Source: Neisseria animalis
Lineage (GTDB): Bacteria; Pseudomonadota; Gammaproteobacteria; Burkholderiales; Neisseriaceae
NCBI RefSeq assembly: GCF_900636515.1
Contig: NZ_LR134287.1
Span: 1,116,001-1,180,000 of the forward strand
Direction: 5' to 3'
DNA: 64,000 nucleotides
Shown here: piece by piece, positions 7,954-14,824 of the stretch
Layout: the number at the start of each line of letters is the position of its first letter
How positions within the stretch are numbered: position 1 is the first letter of the stretch
Made by a program: the position numbers and the translations under genes
Notes under the pieces: generated by a model
The model's input: only the letters and a program-made list of their open reading frames with translations
The model's database searches: none
Told to the model about the DNA's origin: nothing

Positions 7954-7966
7954 GCTGTTGAGGCAA
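7938..7966 (-). promoter_or_regulatory. brnTA promoter
   Basis: On the minus strand TTGCCT (-35, 7961-7966) and TACAAT (-10, 7938-7943) are spaced by 17 bases. Transcription would start about 25 bases before the brnT ATG. The operator palindrome overlaps the -10 box. Confidence 0.7.
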
Positions 7967-8096
7967 GCGGTTTGATTGGCGGGTAGGCTGCAATTTTTTC
8001 CTAATCGGGGATTAGGCCGGTTTTTTTGCGGTATAGTGGGTTTGTCTGCTCCTTTTTGTGCCTGTGTGCTTTTGCATACGGGCATTTTTTTATGCG

Positions 8097-8130
8097 AAAC
8101 GCCGTGATGGGTGGAATCATCACGGCGTTT
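8097..8130. repeat. Long hairpin, first of a pair
   Basis: AAACGCCGTGAT (8097-8108) and ATCACGGCGTTT (8119-8130) form a 12 bp stem with a 10-base loop, just upstream of the first small membrane gene. A sister hairpin with nearly the same stem lies at 8318-8349. There is only a weak T-rich tail, so termination would be partial. Confidence 0.6.
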
Positions 8131-8159
8131 CTGTGCATTAACTTAGACGGATTAAGTCA

Positions 8160-8309
8160 ATGAATGGAAAAGATTATATCGAATTTTGGGATAAGGTGCT
8201 AGAAAAAATGGAAAAATTATCAACGTGGCGTTTTTGGGCTTTATGGCTGCTGGCTGCTGTGATTGCGTTTATTTGGCGGCTACCGGAAATTCTGACGGCT
8301 TTGAAGTGA
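8160..8309 (+). CDS. Small phage membrane protein 1
   Basis: 49 residues: a charged N-terminal part (MNGKDYIEFWDKVLEKMEK) followed by one membrane segment (about 24-42) and the tail WRLPEILTALK. No RBS is strong; the start is set by the open frame. The last 11 codons are repeated almost base for base at the end of the next gene (8387-8548) and echoed in the third. Small single-span proteins are common near phage lysis and late genes, but neither a holin nor a spanin can be assigned. It is preceded and followed by hairpins with nearly identical stems. Confidence 0.55.
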   Translation: MNGKDYIEFWDKVLEKMEKLSTWRFWALWLLAAVIAFIWRLPEILTALK

Positions 8310-8317
8310 AAAAAGTG

Positions 8318-8349
8318 AAACGCCGTGAAGCGGGAACTTCACGGCGTTT
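8318..8349. repeat. Long hairpin, second of a pair
   Basis: AAACGCCGTGAAG (8318-8330) and CTTCACGGCGTTT (8337-8349) form a perfect 13 bp stem with a CGGGAA loop, 9 bases after the stop codon of small membrane gene 1. It is close kin to the hairpin at 8097-8130 and shares AAACGCCGTGA. The two frame the first micro-gene, as if gene and hairpin had been duplicated as a unit. Confidence 0.6.
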
Positions 8350-8386
8350 CTGTATTTAACCCTTTGTGCAGTAAGGATTGAATTGA

Positions 8387-8548
8387 ATGAATGATAAACG
8401 ATTTACCTTTAAATTGCTAGGAGTTTTGATGGAAACGGTCAATTTTACCCCTAAGGAATTGCGTAAAACCATGTGGACTGCCGCTGTGATTTTATTTGCT
8501 GCTATTTTGCTTTGGCGACTACCGGAAATTCTGACGGCTTTGAAGTGA
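8387..8548 (+). CDS. Small phage membrane protein 2
   Basis: 53 residues: a soluble N-terminal half (MNDKRFTFKLLGVLMETVNF), a membrane segment (about 30-43, AAVILFAAILLW) and the tail WRLPEILTALK, identical to that of small membrane protein 1. An internal ATG at 8429, with TAGGAG upstream, would give a 39-residue form and may be the true start. The nucleotides encoding the tail match those of gene 1, so the genes are recent duplicates at their 3' ends with unrelated N-termini. The function is unknown. Confidence 0.55.
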   Translation: MNDKRFTFKLLGVLMETVNFTPKELRKTMWTAAVILFAAILLWRLPEILTALK

Positions 8549-8549
8549 A

Positions 8550-8711
8550 ATGGATTTTAACGTAAAAGTAAAGGGTGGGAAAGTGATTGAAGCATTGGAT
8601 AAGGCCAAATCGGTTCGGCGGTTGCTGTGGGGGTGTGTTTGGGCTGTTCCGTTGACGGTTTTGGTTTGGAAAGCTGCTGATATTTTGAATGTGTTGGCGG
8701 CTTTGAAGTGA
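8550..8711 (+). CDS. Small phage membrane protein 3
   Basis: 53 residues, starting 2 bases after the previous stop codon, so probably co-translated. A Lys-rich N-terminal half (MDFNVKVKGGKVIEALDKAK) precedes one membrane segment (about 26-40). The tail ends AADILNVLAALK, a diverged version of the LPEILTALK tail of the two preceding proteins. It appears to be the oldest member of a three-gene tandem family. The function is unknown. Confidence 0.55.
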   Translation: MDFNVKVKGGKVIEALDKAKSVRRLLWGCVWAVPLTVLVWKAADILNVLAALK

Positions 8712-8767
8712 AAAGTGCAATGCTGACGGGCGGCAGGTTTTTTTGAATGATGTTGTGAGGTGTGGTT

Positions 8768-9214
8768 ATGGCCAATCGGAAGATTTCGACGCATATCAGG
8801 GTGTCGGATAATACGGCGGTGGCGACTGCGGCGGGGTTTGAGTTGAATCCGCTGCGGCCGCAATCGGCGAATTTTAATGTAACGGATAAGCCGGTATCGC
8901 TTTATGTGTGGGGCTTGCAGGCGGGGGAAAGGGTAACGGTTCATCGTGCGCGTGTGGCTTCGCTGGGGGTGTCGGGCTGGCGTAAAGAGGGTGTTTGCTG
9001 CCCGGCTGCGCTTGAGCCTGATGATAACGGTAATGTCGATCATGCGCCGTATGTGCGCTGTGGGGAGGCGGCTGTGCTGACTGCGGAGCACCCGCATTTT
9101 ATTGTTGATGATGTGGGGACGTTTTTCTGCTTGTATGATGGGGATAATGATGTGGTTATCGAGAAGCGGGAAGACGGGATTGTCCGCAAGCAATGTATCT
9201 ACCAGACTTGCTAG
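8768..9214 (+). CDS. Hypothetical phage protein (148 aa)
   Basis: The ATG at 8768 is chosen because GAGG ends 7 bases upstream; a GTG at 8762 is less likely. The product is soluble and beta-rich in appearance, with a Gly-Trp segment 'WGLQAGERVTVHRARV' near residues 46-62 and a C-terminal 'GTFFCLYDGDNDVVIEKRED'. There is no signal peptide and no membrane segment. It sits at the head of a tight rightward unit with the genes at 9223, 9941 and 10125. That position suggests a late structural or accessory virion protein, but I do not recognise a family. Confidence 0.7.
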   Translation: MANRKISTHIRVSDNTAVATAAGFELNPLRPQSANFNVTDKPVSLYVWGLQAGERVTVHRARVASLGVSGWRKEGVCCPAALEPDDNGNVDHAPYVRCGEAAVLTAEHPHFIVDDVGTFFCLYDGDNDVVIEKREDGIVRKQCIYQTC

Positions 9215-9222
9215 GGGGTGTT

Positions 9223-9939
9223 ATGGGCTGTGGGTGTGCGAGTAAGTGTGCGACGGTAACGACGCGTATCGGCGGCGGGGATTGTGGTTTTTCGGTATGT
9301 GATAACCGCGGGCGTGATGTGGATTTTGTGCCGCTTGCTGAATTTCTGCCGCGTGTGCGTTTGATTGCTAAGGGTGTGCCTGATGATGTGGCGTTGGATT
9401 ATATCGGGCAGGCGGCTTTTGAGTTTGCGGTAAAGACGCGGTTGTTGAAGCGTGAGTTGGTGTTTGATGTGCAGGCTGATGTGCAGGATTACTACCTTGA
9501 GGCGGGGGAGTGTGAGCAGGTGCATTTGATTCGCAAGATTGATTTGGATTGTGATGTTTGCGGTACGGCTTCTTGTGCGGTAGATGCGGGGTATTGTGCT
9601 AATCAAAATCTGTTGTTTGATTTTGAGCCGCCGGAGAAAATTTGGCTGAAAAAACGCCCTGATGCGGACGCGGAGAATGCTTTTCGGGTGGAGTATGTGG
9701 CTGCGCCGACGCAAACGGCCTGCGAGGTTGACCGCTTGTTGTTTGACCGGTATCAGGACGCGGTGGTGTCGGGGGCGTTGGCTTATCTTTTGCTGATGCG
9801 GCAATATGATTTTGCCGCCCCGCAACTGGCGGATAGGTATGAATCGCGTTTCAGGCGTGAAATCAATCGGGCAAAGATTGAGGTGGCGCGTGAGGTTAAG
9901 ACGAACGACCGGCATTTTATTGTTTGGGGGAAGGTGTGA
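9223..9939 (+). CDS. Hypothetical phage protein, possibly neck/adaptor-like (238 aa)
   Basis: The ATG at 9223 has a strong site (AGGGGG) 3-8 bases upstream, right after the previous stop codon, and is preferred over the ATG at 9193 inside that gene. The N-terminus is Cys-rich (MGCGCASKC), and two further Cys-pairs occur in the middle (CDVCGTASC). A segment near residues 50-110 ('DDVALDYIGQAAFEFAVKTRLL') and the later 'DRYQDAVVSGALAYLLLM' recall head-tail adaptor proteins of tailed phages. That resemblance is from general pattern only. The C-terminus is basic and helical. The unusual number of Cys residues is shared with the two genes downstream. Confidence 0.65.
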   Translation: MGCGCASKCATVTTRIGGGDCGFSVCDNRGRDVDFVPLAEFLPRVRLIAKGVPDDVALDYIGQAAFEFAVKTRLLKRELVFDVQADVQDYYLEAGECEQVHLIRKIDLDCDVCGTASCAVDAGYCANQNLLFDFEPPEKIWLKKRPDADAENAFRVEYVAAPTQTACEVDRLLFDRYQDAVVSGALAYLLLMRQYDFAAPQLADRYESRFRREINRAKIEVAREVKTNDRHFIVWGKV

Positions 9940-9940
9940 G

Positions 9941-10114
9941 ATGGGTTGTTGTAAGGTGTTGGAATCTTGTTGCGAATGCAGTCGGGGCGTGGGTTTGAGT
10001 GATGTTTTGCCTGTGCCTGATGTGATGGAACGGGTGGAGGTGCGCCCGATTGTGCAATCAGATGACGGCTGCGATATGCGGCCGTGTTGTGGAAATGATA
10101 AGGCTGTTGAATAG
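9941..10114 (+). CDS. Small Cys-rich phage protein (57 aa)
   Basis: It starts one base after the preceding stop codon, with AGGTG immediately upstream (GGGGGAAGGTGTGAGATG). The product begins MGCCKVLESCCECS and ends DMRPCCGNDKAVE, giving eight Cys in 57 residues, arranged in an N-terminal and a C-terminal cluster. This could bind metal or form disulfides. No known domain is recognised. Its N-terminus (MGCCK) echoes that of the preceding protein (MGCGC). Confidence 0.6.
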   Translation: MGCCKVLESCCECSRGVGLSDVLPVPDVMERVEVRPIVQSDDGCDMRPCCGNDKAVE

Positions 10115-10124
10115 GAGATTTGAT

Positions 10125-10349
10125 ATGAGTGATAAGTTGAAGGAATGGTTGTGCGAAGAGGATAAGCCTTTGGGCAGGTTTACGCATTGGCTGGCACGCT
10201 TGGGCGTGAGTTCCAAGGTTGTGATTGATGTTCGGGATTTTGATGAGTTTGAGACGTATTGTTGGTGTTGCTGTGTGTGGCGCGGGCTGATTGCAGGTGG
10301 TCTGATCGGATTGCTTGCGGGCTGGCTTGCTTGTAAGTTTTTGCTTTGA
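10125..10349 (+). CDS. Small phage membrane protein with Cys cluster (74 aa)
   Basis: The ATG at 10125 has AGGAG 7 bases upstream. The first 45 residues are soluble and charged. They are followed by CWCCCVW and a C-terminal Gly-rich membrane segment (about 54-73) ending CKFLL. It is the last gene of the rightward phage unit. One membrane span at the very C-terminus suggests tail anchoring. No function is recognised. Confidence 0.6.
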   Translation: MSDKLKEWLCEEDKPLGRFTHWLARLGVSSKVVIDVRDFDEFETYCWCCCVWRGLIAGGLIGLLAGWLACKFLL

Positions 10350-10784
10350 ATAAAACCCCCGAATAGGGAGTTATTTGTTTGGCAGCTCCCGCAATTTTTG
10401 CTTCACCCAACCTGAAAAATCGGGCAGGGAGTTTGCAAGTTCGATTAGCTCTTTATCGGTATTGCGGTTGAACGATACGGTTTTTTTCAAGCGGGCGGTG
10501 CTTTGTTTACCCGATGCAAAGTCAAATATTATTTCAAAAAATTTCTATTAATTCTGCATAAAAACCGTTCCGCAAAAAATTTTCGCTTATTGATTTAAAA
10601 GGGAAAAAATCAAACCCCGCAAACCAGTTTGCGGAACATAAATTAGTTTGCAGGGCTTGATTTACTTGGGTTTTACCGCAAAATGTGATTTTGCAGACGG
10701 CCTTTTGCTGCATTTCCCACCTTGGGTAATCCGCGTACAATACGCGTTTGATAAATATTTAATTTATTAATGAAAGGAAGGGCA
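10350..10784. other. Prophage-chromosome junction region
   Basis: AT-rich stretch holding the short minus-strand frame above and a dyad: GTTCCGCAAA (about 10567-10576) and TTTGCGGAAC (10628-10637), the latter also forming a CCGCAAA-CCAG-TTTGCGG hairpin (10617-10634). Such repeated ends could be recombinase sites. An uptake sequence lies at about 10692-10704, which by its chromosomal style suggests host DNA from there on. No tRNA or obvious direct repeat is visible. Confidence 0.45.
10371..10490 (-). CDS. Short ribbon-helix-helix-like frame at the prophage edge
   Basis: From a TTG at 10490 the minus strand encodes about 39 residues (KKTVSFNRNTDKELIELANSL, then FSGWVKQKLRELPNK). The pattern 'TVSFN...D..L...A......FS.WVK..L' is typical of small plasmid and phage DNA-binding proteins of the Arc/ParG type. 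The frame is open about 20 codons further up but has no ATG or clear ribosome binding site, and a TAATAG blocks it. It is either a gene using TTG or a 5'-truncated remnant. Confidence 0.38.
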   Translation of the reverse strand: MKKTVSFNRNTDKELIELANSLPDFSGWVKQKLRELPNK

Positions 10785-11969
10785 ATGTCGGCTGTTTTGA
10801 AAATCGACAGGTCGTGGCTCAGCGTGATGGCGCTGGCGGTGGGGGCGTTTATTTTCAATACCACCGAATATATTCCGATTGCGCTTCTGAGCGGTATCGG
10901 CACAACATTTGATATGCCGCCCACACAGGTGGGGGTGATGATTACGGTATATGCGTGGATTGTTGCGCTGCTGTCGCTGCCCTTGATGCTGCTGACCAAG
11001 AATTTTGAGCGGCGGAAATTGCTGCTGGTGTTGTTCGCGCTGTTTGCGGCAGGGCATGTTTTGTCGTTTTTCGCTTGGAATTTCAATATCTTGCTGGCCA
11101 GCCGCGCGCTGATTGCGCTGGCGCATGCGGTGTTTTGGTCGATTACGGCGGCATTGGTGATACGGGTGGCGCCGAAGGGTAAGGGTAATCAGGCTTTGGG
11201 ACTGCTGAGTACGGGTACGGTAATGGCGATGGTGGCGGGTATTCCGCTGGGGCGCATTATCGGGCAATATTTCAGCTGGCAGGCCAGCTTTTTGCTGATT
11301 GGTTTGTGTGCGGCGGCGGTGATGCTGGTTTTGGCGAAAAACCTGCCGCTGCTGCCGAGCGTAAACAGCGGTTCGCTGGCCAGCCTGCCGCTTTTGGTGA
11401 GGCGCAAAAATCTGATGCTGCTGTATGCGTTTACCGTGTTCGTGATTACCGCGCACTTTACGGTATACAGCTATATCGAGCCTTTTGTATTGCAGGAGGG
11501 TGGTTTTGGGCCGGATCAGGTAACGCTGGTGTTGGGCTTTTACGGTTTGGCGGGGTTCGCGGCATCGTATCTGTTCGGGAAATGGTTTGCCAAATTTCCG
11601 CGCCGGTTTTTGGTGGGCGCAACGGCGGTGATCGTGGCGGTTACGCTGCTGCTCCTGCCTGCGGCGGCTTCGGCTTGGGTGGTATATGCGTTGTGTTTTA
11701 TATGGGGAATCGCGATTTCCGTGGTCAGCTTGGCGATGATTGCCAAAGTGTTGGATTTCGCTTCGGATGCGACCGATGTCGCTACCTCAATCTATTCGGG
11801 TTTGTATAATGTCGGCATCGGCGGCGGCGCGCTGCTGGGGCATTATGTCACGCTGTGGTTCGGCTTGGATGCAGTCGGGTTTGCAGGTGCTTTGCTGGCT
11901 GCGTCGGCAGCGGTACTGGCATGGCAGATTGTCCGCCGGAATGATTTTTTGGCGGCAGATAAGGCTTGA
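10785..11969 (+). CDS. MFS transporter, sugar-efflux (SotB-like) family
   Basis: About 394 residues from ATG 10785, chosen over ATG 10770 because AAAGGAAGG lies 6 bases upstream. Twelve membrane segments are apparent. The N-terminal 'LAVGAFIFNTTEYIPIALL' and 'AHAVFWSITAALVIRVAP' resemble the DHA1 sugar efflux proteins of the SotB/YdeA type. The predicted role is proton-driven export of sugars or drugs across the inner membrane; the substrate cannot be read from sequence. It is the first chromosomal gene beyond the prophage and appears monocistronic, ending before a degenerate Correia-type repeat and a bidirectional terminator. Confidence 0.8.
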   Translation: MSAVLKIDRSWLSVMALAVGAFIFNTTEYIPIALLSGIGTTFDMPPTQVGVMITVYAWIVALLSLPLMLLTKNFERRKLLLVLFALFAAGHVLSFFAWNFNILLASRALIALAHAVFWSITAALVIRVAPKGKGNQALGLLSTGTVMAMVAGIPLGRIIGQYFSWQASFLLIGLCAAAVMLVLAKNLPLLPSVNSGSLASLPLLVRRKNLMLLYAFTVFVITAHFTVYSYIEPFVLQEGGFGPDQVTLVLGFYGLAGFAASYLFGKWFAKFPRRFLVGATAVIVAVTLLLLPAAASAWVVYALCFIWGIAISVVSLAMIAKVLDFASDATDVATSIYSGLYNVGIGGGALLGHYVTLWFGLDAVGFAGALLAASAAVLAWQIVRRNDFLAADKA

Positions 11970-12044
11970 GACCTTTGCAAAATTCAACGCAACTGTCCGT
12001 AGGGGCGGATTCCGCATCCATCTGAAAGTCAATGTATTGAAAAA

Positions 12045-12184
12045 TATAGTTATTTGATACGGAATGATACGGCGTTGTTTTGCTCAAAAAAAAGGGGCTT
12101 AACCAAGCTGCCGAAGCAGCAGGCCGACCGTTCCTTACAGTCTGCGGCTTTGCTGCCTTGTCTCATTCTGCGTTATCCGATTAT
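12045..12184 (-). repeat. Degenerate Correia-type element
   Basis: The region begins TATAGT, contains 'GGAATGATACGGCGTTG' and 'TCTGCGGCTTTGCTGCCTTGTCTCATTC' and ends near 'CCGATTATA'. These match, with many changes and an internal insertion of about 30 bases, the 107 bp elements elsewhere in the window. It is an old copy between the MFS gene and the convergent gene at 12377. The rest of the gap 11970-12376 holds only the terminator at 12296. Confidence 0.55.
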
Positions 12185-12295
12185 AAAATTTTCTAAAGTC
12201 CAAGCAAGCGGGCGGGTGTCAAACCAGCCCCCGCAGCCGGTTTTCGTTTATTTTCTGTTTTTGTAAAGGTCTCGGGCGGATACGGCGGCATAATC

Positions 12296-12361
12296 AAGGC
12301 CGTCTGAAAAGATGCGGCAACCGGATGTCGGGATTTCCGCAGGTCATTTTCAGACGGCCTT
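12296..12361. terminator. Inverted uptake-sequence terminator
   Basis: AAGGCCGTCTGAAAA (12296-12310) and TTTTCAGACGGCCTT (12347-12361) are perfectly complementary, separating the MFS gene from the convergent gene at 12377. This pair uses the classic ...CTGAA form. The loop is long (36 bases), so efficiency is uncertain. Confidence 0.6.
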
Positions 12362-12376
12362 GGTACGTTCGGACGT

Positions 12377-12814
12377 TTATTTCGCTTTCAAACCGGCAAC
12401 ACAGCGGCGGTCGCGATCTTCAAACGCTGCCGAACCGCCGAGCAAATCGACTTGCTCTTGCGCGCTGAGTTTGCCGAAGTTTTCAACCTGCTGATAGCTT
12501 AATTTTTCCAGCGGCTCGTCCCACATGCAGACGCAATAGTCGGCAATTACCTTGTTGCCTTGTCCTTCCAAGCCTTGCGCTTTCAAATCAGCCTGCCATT
12601 TTTCGGAAAACGGAATGTTTTTCACGCAGGAATCAATCACGCTTTGTTTGAATTCCGGCTTGGTCATGGCGCATTTCGACAGGAAGAAAAAGCTGATTAA
12701 AAGCGACATGACAATCCATGTCCAAATGCGGACGGTACGGATTTTGGCTTTGGCTTTTTTGGTTTTTGCGGCCTGCTCTTCCGGCGTTTGCGGGTTGGTT
12801 TGTCGGTCAGTCAT
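12377..12814 (-). CDS. Conserved hypothetical single-span membrane protein
   Basis: 145 residues. A basic, hydrophilic N-terminus (1-28, rich in Lys/Ala/Thr) precedes one membrane segment (about 30-46, WTWIVMSLLISFFFLSK). The rest would be periplasmic, with four Cys (in 'DSCVKN', 'DYCVCMW' and 'DRRCVAG') that could form disulfides. I recognise no domain. The ATG overlaps the 3' end of hom by 8 bases, so it is translationally coupled to hom and presumably co-transcribed. Nothing links it functionally to threonine synthesis. Confidence 0.75.
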   Translation of the reverse strand: MTDRQTNPQTPEEQAAKTKKAKAKIRTVRIWTWIVMSLLISFFFLSKCAMTKPEFKQSVIDSCVKNIPFSEKWQADLKAQGLEGQGNKVIADYCVCMWDEPLEKLSYQQVENFGKLSAQEQVDLLGGSAAFEDRDRRCVAGLKAK

Positions 12815-14114
12815 GCAGGCTTTCCATCCGGATCATCACAATCGGTTTTTCCACGCATTCGAGCTCTTCGATGGCAAAGATGGCGGAAACGATGTTTTTT
12901 TCAACGGTACTGTGGGTGAGAATCACGATTTCGGCGGTGGTTTTGTCGATAACGCCTTTTTGGATGAGCGCTTCGATGGACACACCCTCGTGCGCCAGCA
13001 AATTCGCAATTTTACCCAAAGTTCCCGGCTCGTCTTTGGCTTGGACGCGCAGGTAGTAGCTGCTGGTGATTTCGCTCATCGGCAGGAGGTTTTGCTCGCG
13101 AACCTGTTCGGGTTGGAATGCCAGATGCGGTATGCGGTTGCTGCGTTCCGCGCCGATCAGGCGGGCGATGTCGATAATGTCGGCAACCACTGCGCTGGCA
13201 GTCGGCAATGCGCCCGCACCCGCACCGTAGTAAAGCGTTTCGCCGACCATATCGGCATTGACGCGGACGGCGTTCATCACACCGTTGACGTTTGCCAACA
13301 GACGGCTTTCCGGAATCAGGGTAGGATGCACGCGCAATTCGATGCCTTTGGCGGTTTTGCGGGTAATGCCCAACAATTTGATGCGGTAGCCCAATTCCTC
13401 CGCATATTGGATGTCGCGGCTGTCGAGTTTGCTGATGCCTTCCAGATAGCAGGCATTGAAATTAATCGGCGTACCGAATGCCAGCGCACTCATAATGGTG
13501 ATTTTATGGCCGGCATCGTGGCCTTCGATGTCGAAGGTGGGATCGGCTTCGGCATAGCCCAGTGCCTGCGCTTCTTTCAAAACATCGGCAAACGCGCTGC
13601 CTTTTTCGCGCATTTCGGACAGGATGAAATTGCTGGTACCGTTGATGATGCCGGCGATGGATTTGATGTTGTTGGCCGCCAAGCCCTCGCGCAGGGCTTT
13701 GATAATCGGGATACCGCCCGCAACCGCCGCTTCAAACTGAACCATCACGTTTTTTTCTTCGGCCAGCCGGAAGATTTCGTTGCCGTATTCGGCCAAGAGT
13801 TTTTTGTTGGCGGTAACGATGTGTTTGCCGTGTCCGATGGCTGCCAACACGGCATCTTTGGCGGCGGTGGTGCCGCCGAACAGTTCGACGACGACATCAA
13901 CGTCTTCACGAGCAACCAGCGTGAGCGGATCGCGCTCGAAAGCGGCATTCGGGCAGATTTGTTTGGCTTTTGCTTCTTCGCGGGCGCAGACGGCGGTAAT
14001 CACAACGTCGCGACCCAAGCGGCGGCTGATTTCCGTTGCATTTTCCTGCAAAACGGCAGCGGTGCCGCCGCCGACGGTGCCGAGTCCTAAAATACCGATA
14101 TTTACTGGCTTCAT
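12807..14114 (-). CDS. hom: Homoserine dehydrogenase
   Basis: 435 residues. The N-terminal NAD(P)-binding motif is GLGTVGGG (about 10-17). The central catalytic region contains 'NKKLLAEYG', 'EAAVAGGIPII' and 'GIINGTSNFIL'. A C-terminal ACT domain (about 348-430, 'RVQAKDEPGTLGKIANLLA') probably senses threonine. The enzyme reduces aspartate semialdehyde to homoserine, the branch point to threonine and methionine. It is a standalone form without a fused aspartokinase. The ATG at 14114 has a suitable AGGAGA about 7 bases upstream. It is transcribed leftward with the overlapping membrane gene. Confidence 0.95.
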   Translation of the reverse strand: MKPVNIGILGLGTVGGGTAAVLQENATEISRRLGRDVVITAVCAREEAKAKQICPNAAFERDPLTLVAREDVDVVVELFGGTTAAKDAVLAAIGHGKHIVTANKKLLAEYGNEIFRLAEEKNVMVQFEAAVAGGIPIIKALREGLAANNIKSIAGIINGTSNFILSEMREKGSAFADVLKEAQALGYAEADPTFDIEGHDAGHKITIMSALAFGTPINFNACYLEGISKLDSRDIQYAEELGYRIKLLGITRKTAKGIELRVHPTLIPESRLLANVNGVMNAVRVNADMVGETLYYGAGAGALPTASAVVADIIDIARLIGAERSNRIPHLAFQPEQVREQNLLPMSEITSSYYLRVQAKDEPGTLGKIANLLAHEGVSIEALIQKGVIDKTTAEIVILTHSTVEKNIVSAIFAIEELECVEKPIVMIRMESLHD

Positions 14115-14329
14115 TGTGTCTCCTTGTCAGCCGTATTTTCTAATCAAACTGTTTTGCTGATGCGTTGCGGCGTTGGCCGGCGTGCAGGCGCGGATAACGC
14201 GGCGGGCATCTTATCCGCCTTTACCGTGTTTGTTGTCGGATAACTTGTCAAGCGGGCAAGTGGGTAGTAAAGTTTCCAATCCTACCTGAAATTACCTGTT
14301 TTTGCACCTTTTTTACGGATAGATTTGAT

Positions 14330-14701
14330 ATGTTGATTCAAGAAAATACTGCTGCCGGTGCCGATGAAGCGGCGGTTTACCGTCCGGGCCGCATTGAAAT
14401 CGGCAGACAGCTTTATACGCAGGCCGTGGCTTTGTGTCATGGCAAAACCGTGAAGATTACGCAGCAGAAGCCGTCTGATTTGGTTGCTGCTGATTTTTTG
14501 CAGACGGCAGAAGGGCAGGAAAAACCGGAGCTGATTATTGTCGGCACGGGGGAAAAGCAGCAGTTTTTGCATCCGAAAGTCGCGGCGGACTTGGCGGCGC
14601 AAGGCATAGGTTTGGAATGCATGAATACGGCAGCCGCCTGCCGAACCCTGCTGCTGCTGAAAGGCGAAGGCCGCAGCGTGTGGGCTTGGCTCTGGCCTTG
14701 A
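14330..14701 (+). CDS. Mth938-domain protein (DUF498-type)
   Basis: 123 residues. It matches the small Mth938/NDUFAF3-like fold, with 'PELIIVGTGEKQQFL' near residues 66-80, 'GIGLECMNTAAACRTLLLL' and a C-terminal 'EGRSVWAWLWP'. Proteins of this family occur widely in proteobacteria and the mitochondrial member helps assemble complex I. The bacterial role is not settled. It lies divergent from hom and upstream of cysG, with about 120 bases carrying an uptake-sequence pair between it and cysG. The start ATG 14330 follows a Thr-rich leader with GGATAG upstream. Confidence 0.8.
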   Translation: MLIQENTAAGADEAAVYRPGRIEIGRQLYTQAVALCHGKTVKITQQKPSDLVAADFLQTAEGQEKPELIIVGTGEKQQFLHPKVAADLAAQGIGLECMNTAAACRTLLLLKGEGRSVWAWLWP

Positions 14702-14824
14702 AGGCCGTCTGCAAACGGCGGCAATATAACCAAATCGGCTAAAGTAAGCAAAAACCATTCTTTCCGCTTTTTGCAGACGGCATTTAAGATGGCGCTTATT
14801 CAGAATATCAAGTGAGAATACCTT

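Larger units (their letters stand above)
1..10640. mobile_element. Right-hand portion of an integrated prophage
   Basis: This region carries a giant phage polyvalent protein, a KilA-N regulator with a C4-type RNA, a BrnTA toxin-antitoxin cassette and a run of small genes with no chromosomal counterpart that I recognise. It ends before an ordinary MFS transporter gene at 10785. No integrase, terminase, portal or attachment repeat is visible, so the left part lies outside the window and the exact right boundary, somewhere in 10350-10770, is not fixed. A neisserial uptake sequence is present in the KilA-N gene and in the first terminator, which suggests the phage lineage has long been resident in this family. 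Confidence 0.85.

Noticed and set aside
7980..8040. CCTAATC-GGG-GATTAGG hairpin followed by T-run as a plus-strand terminator
   Set aside because: There is no plus-strand gene upstream of it (only the divergent brnTA), so its role cannot be supported. It may be an incidental dyad.
10534..10740. 68-residue leftward frame near the prophage end
   Set aside because: Runs through an uptake sequence, lacks a ribosome binding site and protein-like patterns.
12552..14090. 512-residue frame antisense to hom
   Set aside because: Shadow of hom and of the coupled membrane gene. Its composition is typical of the reverse complement of a GC-rich coding region.
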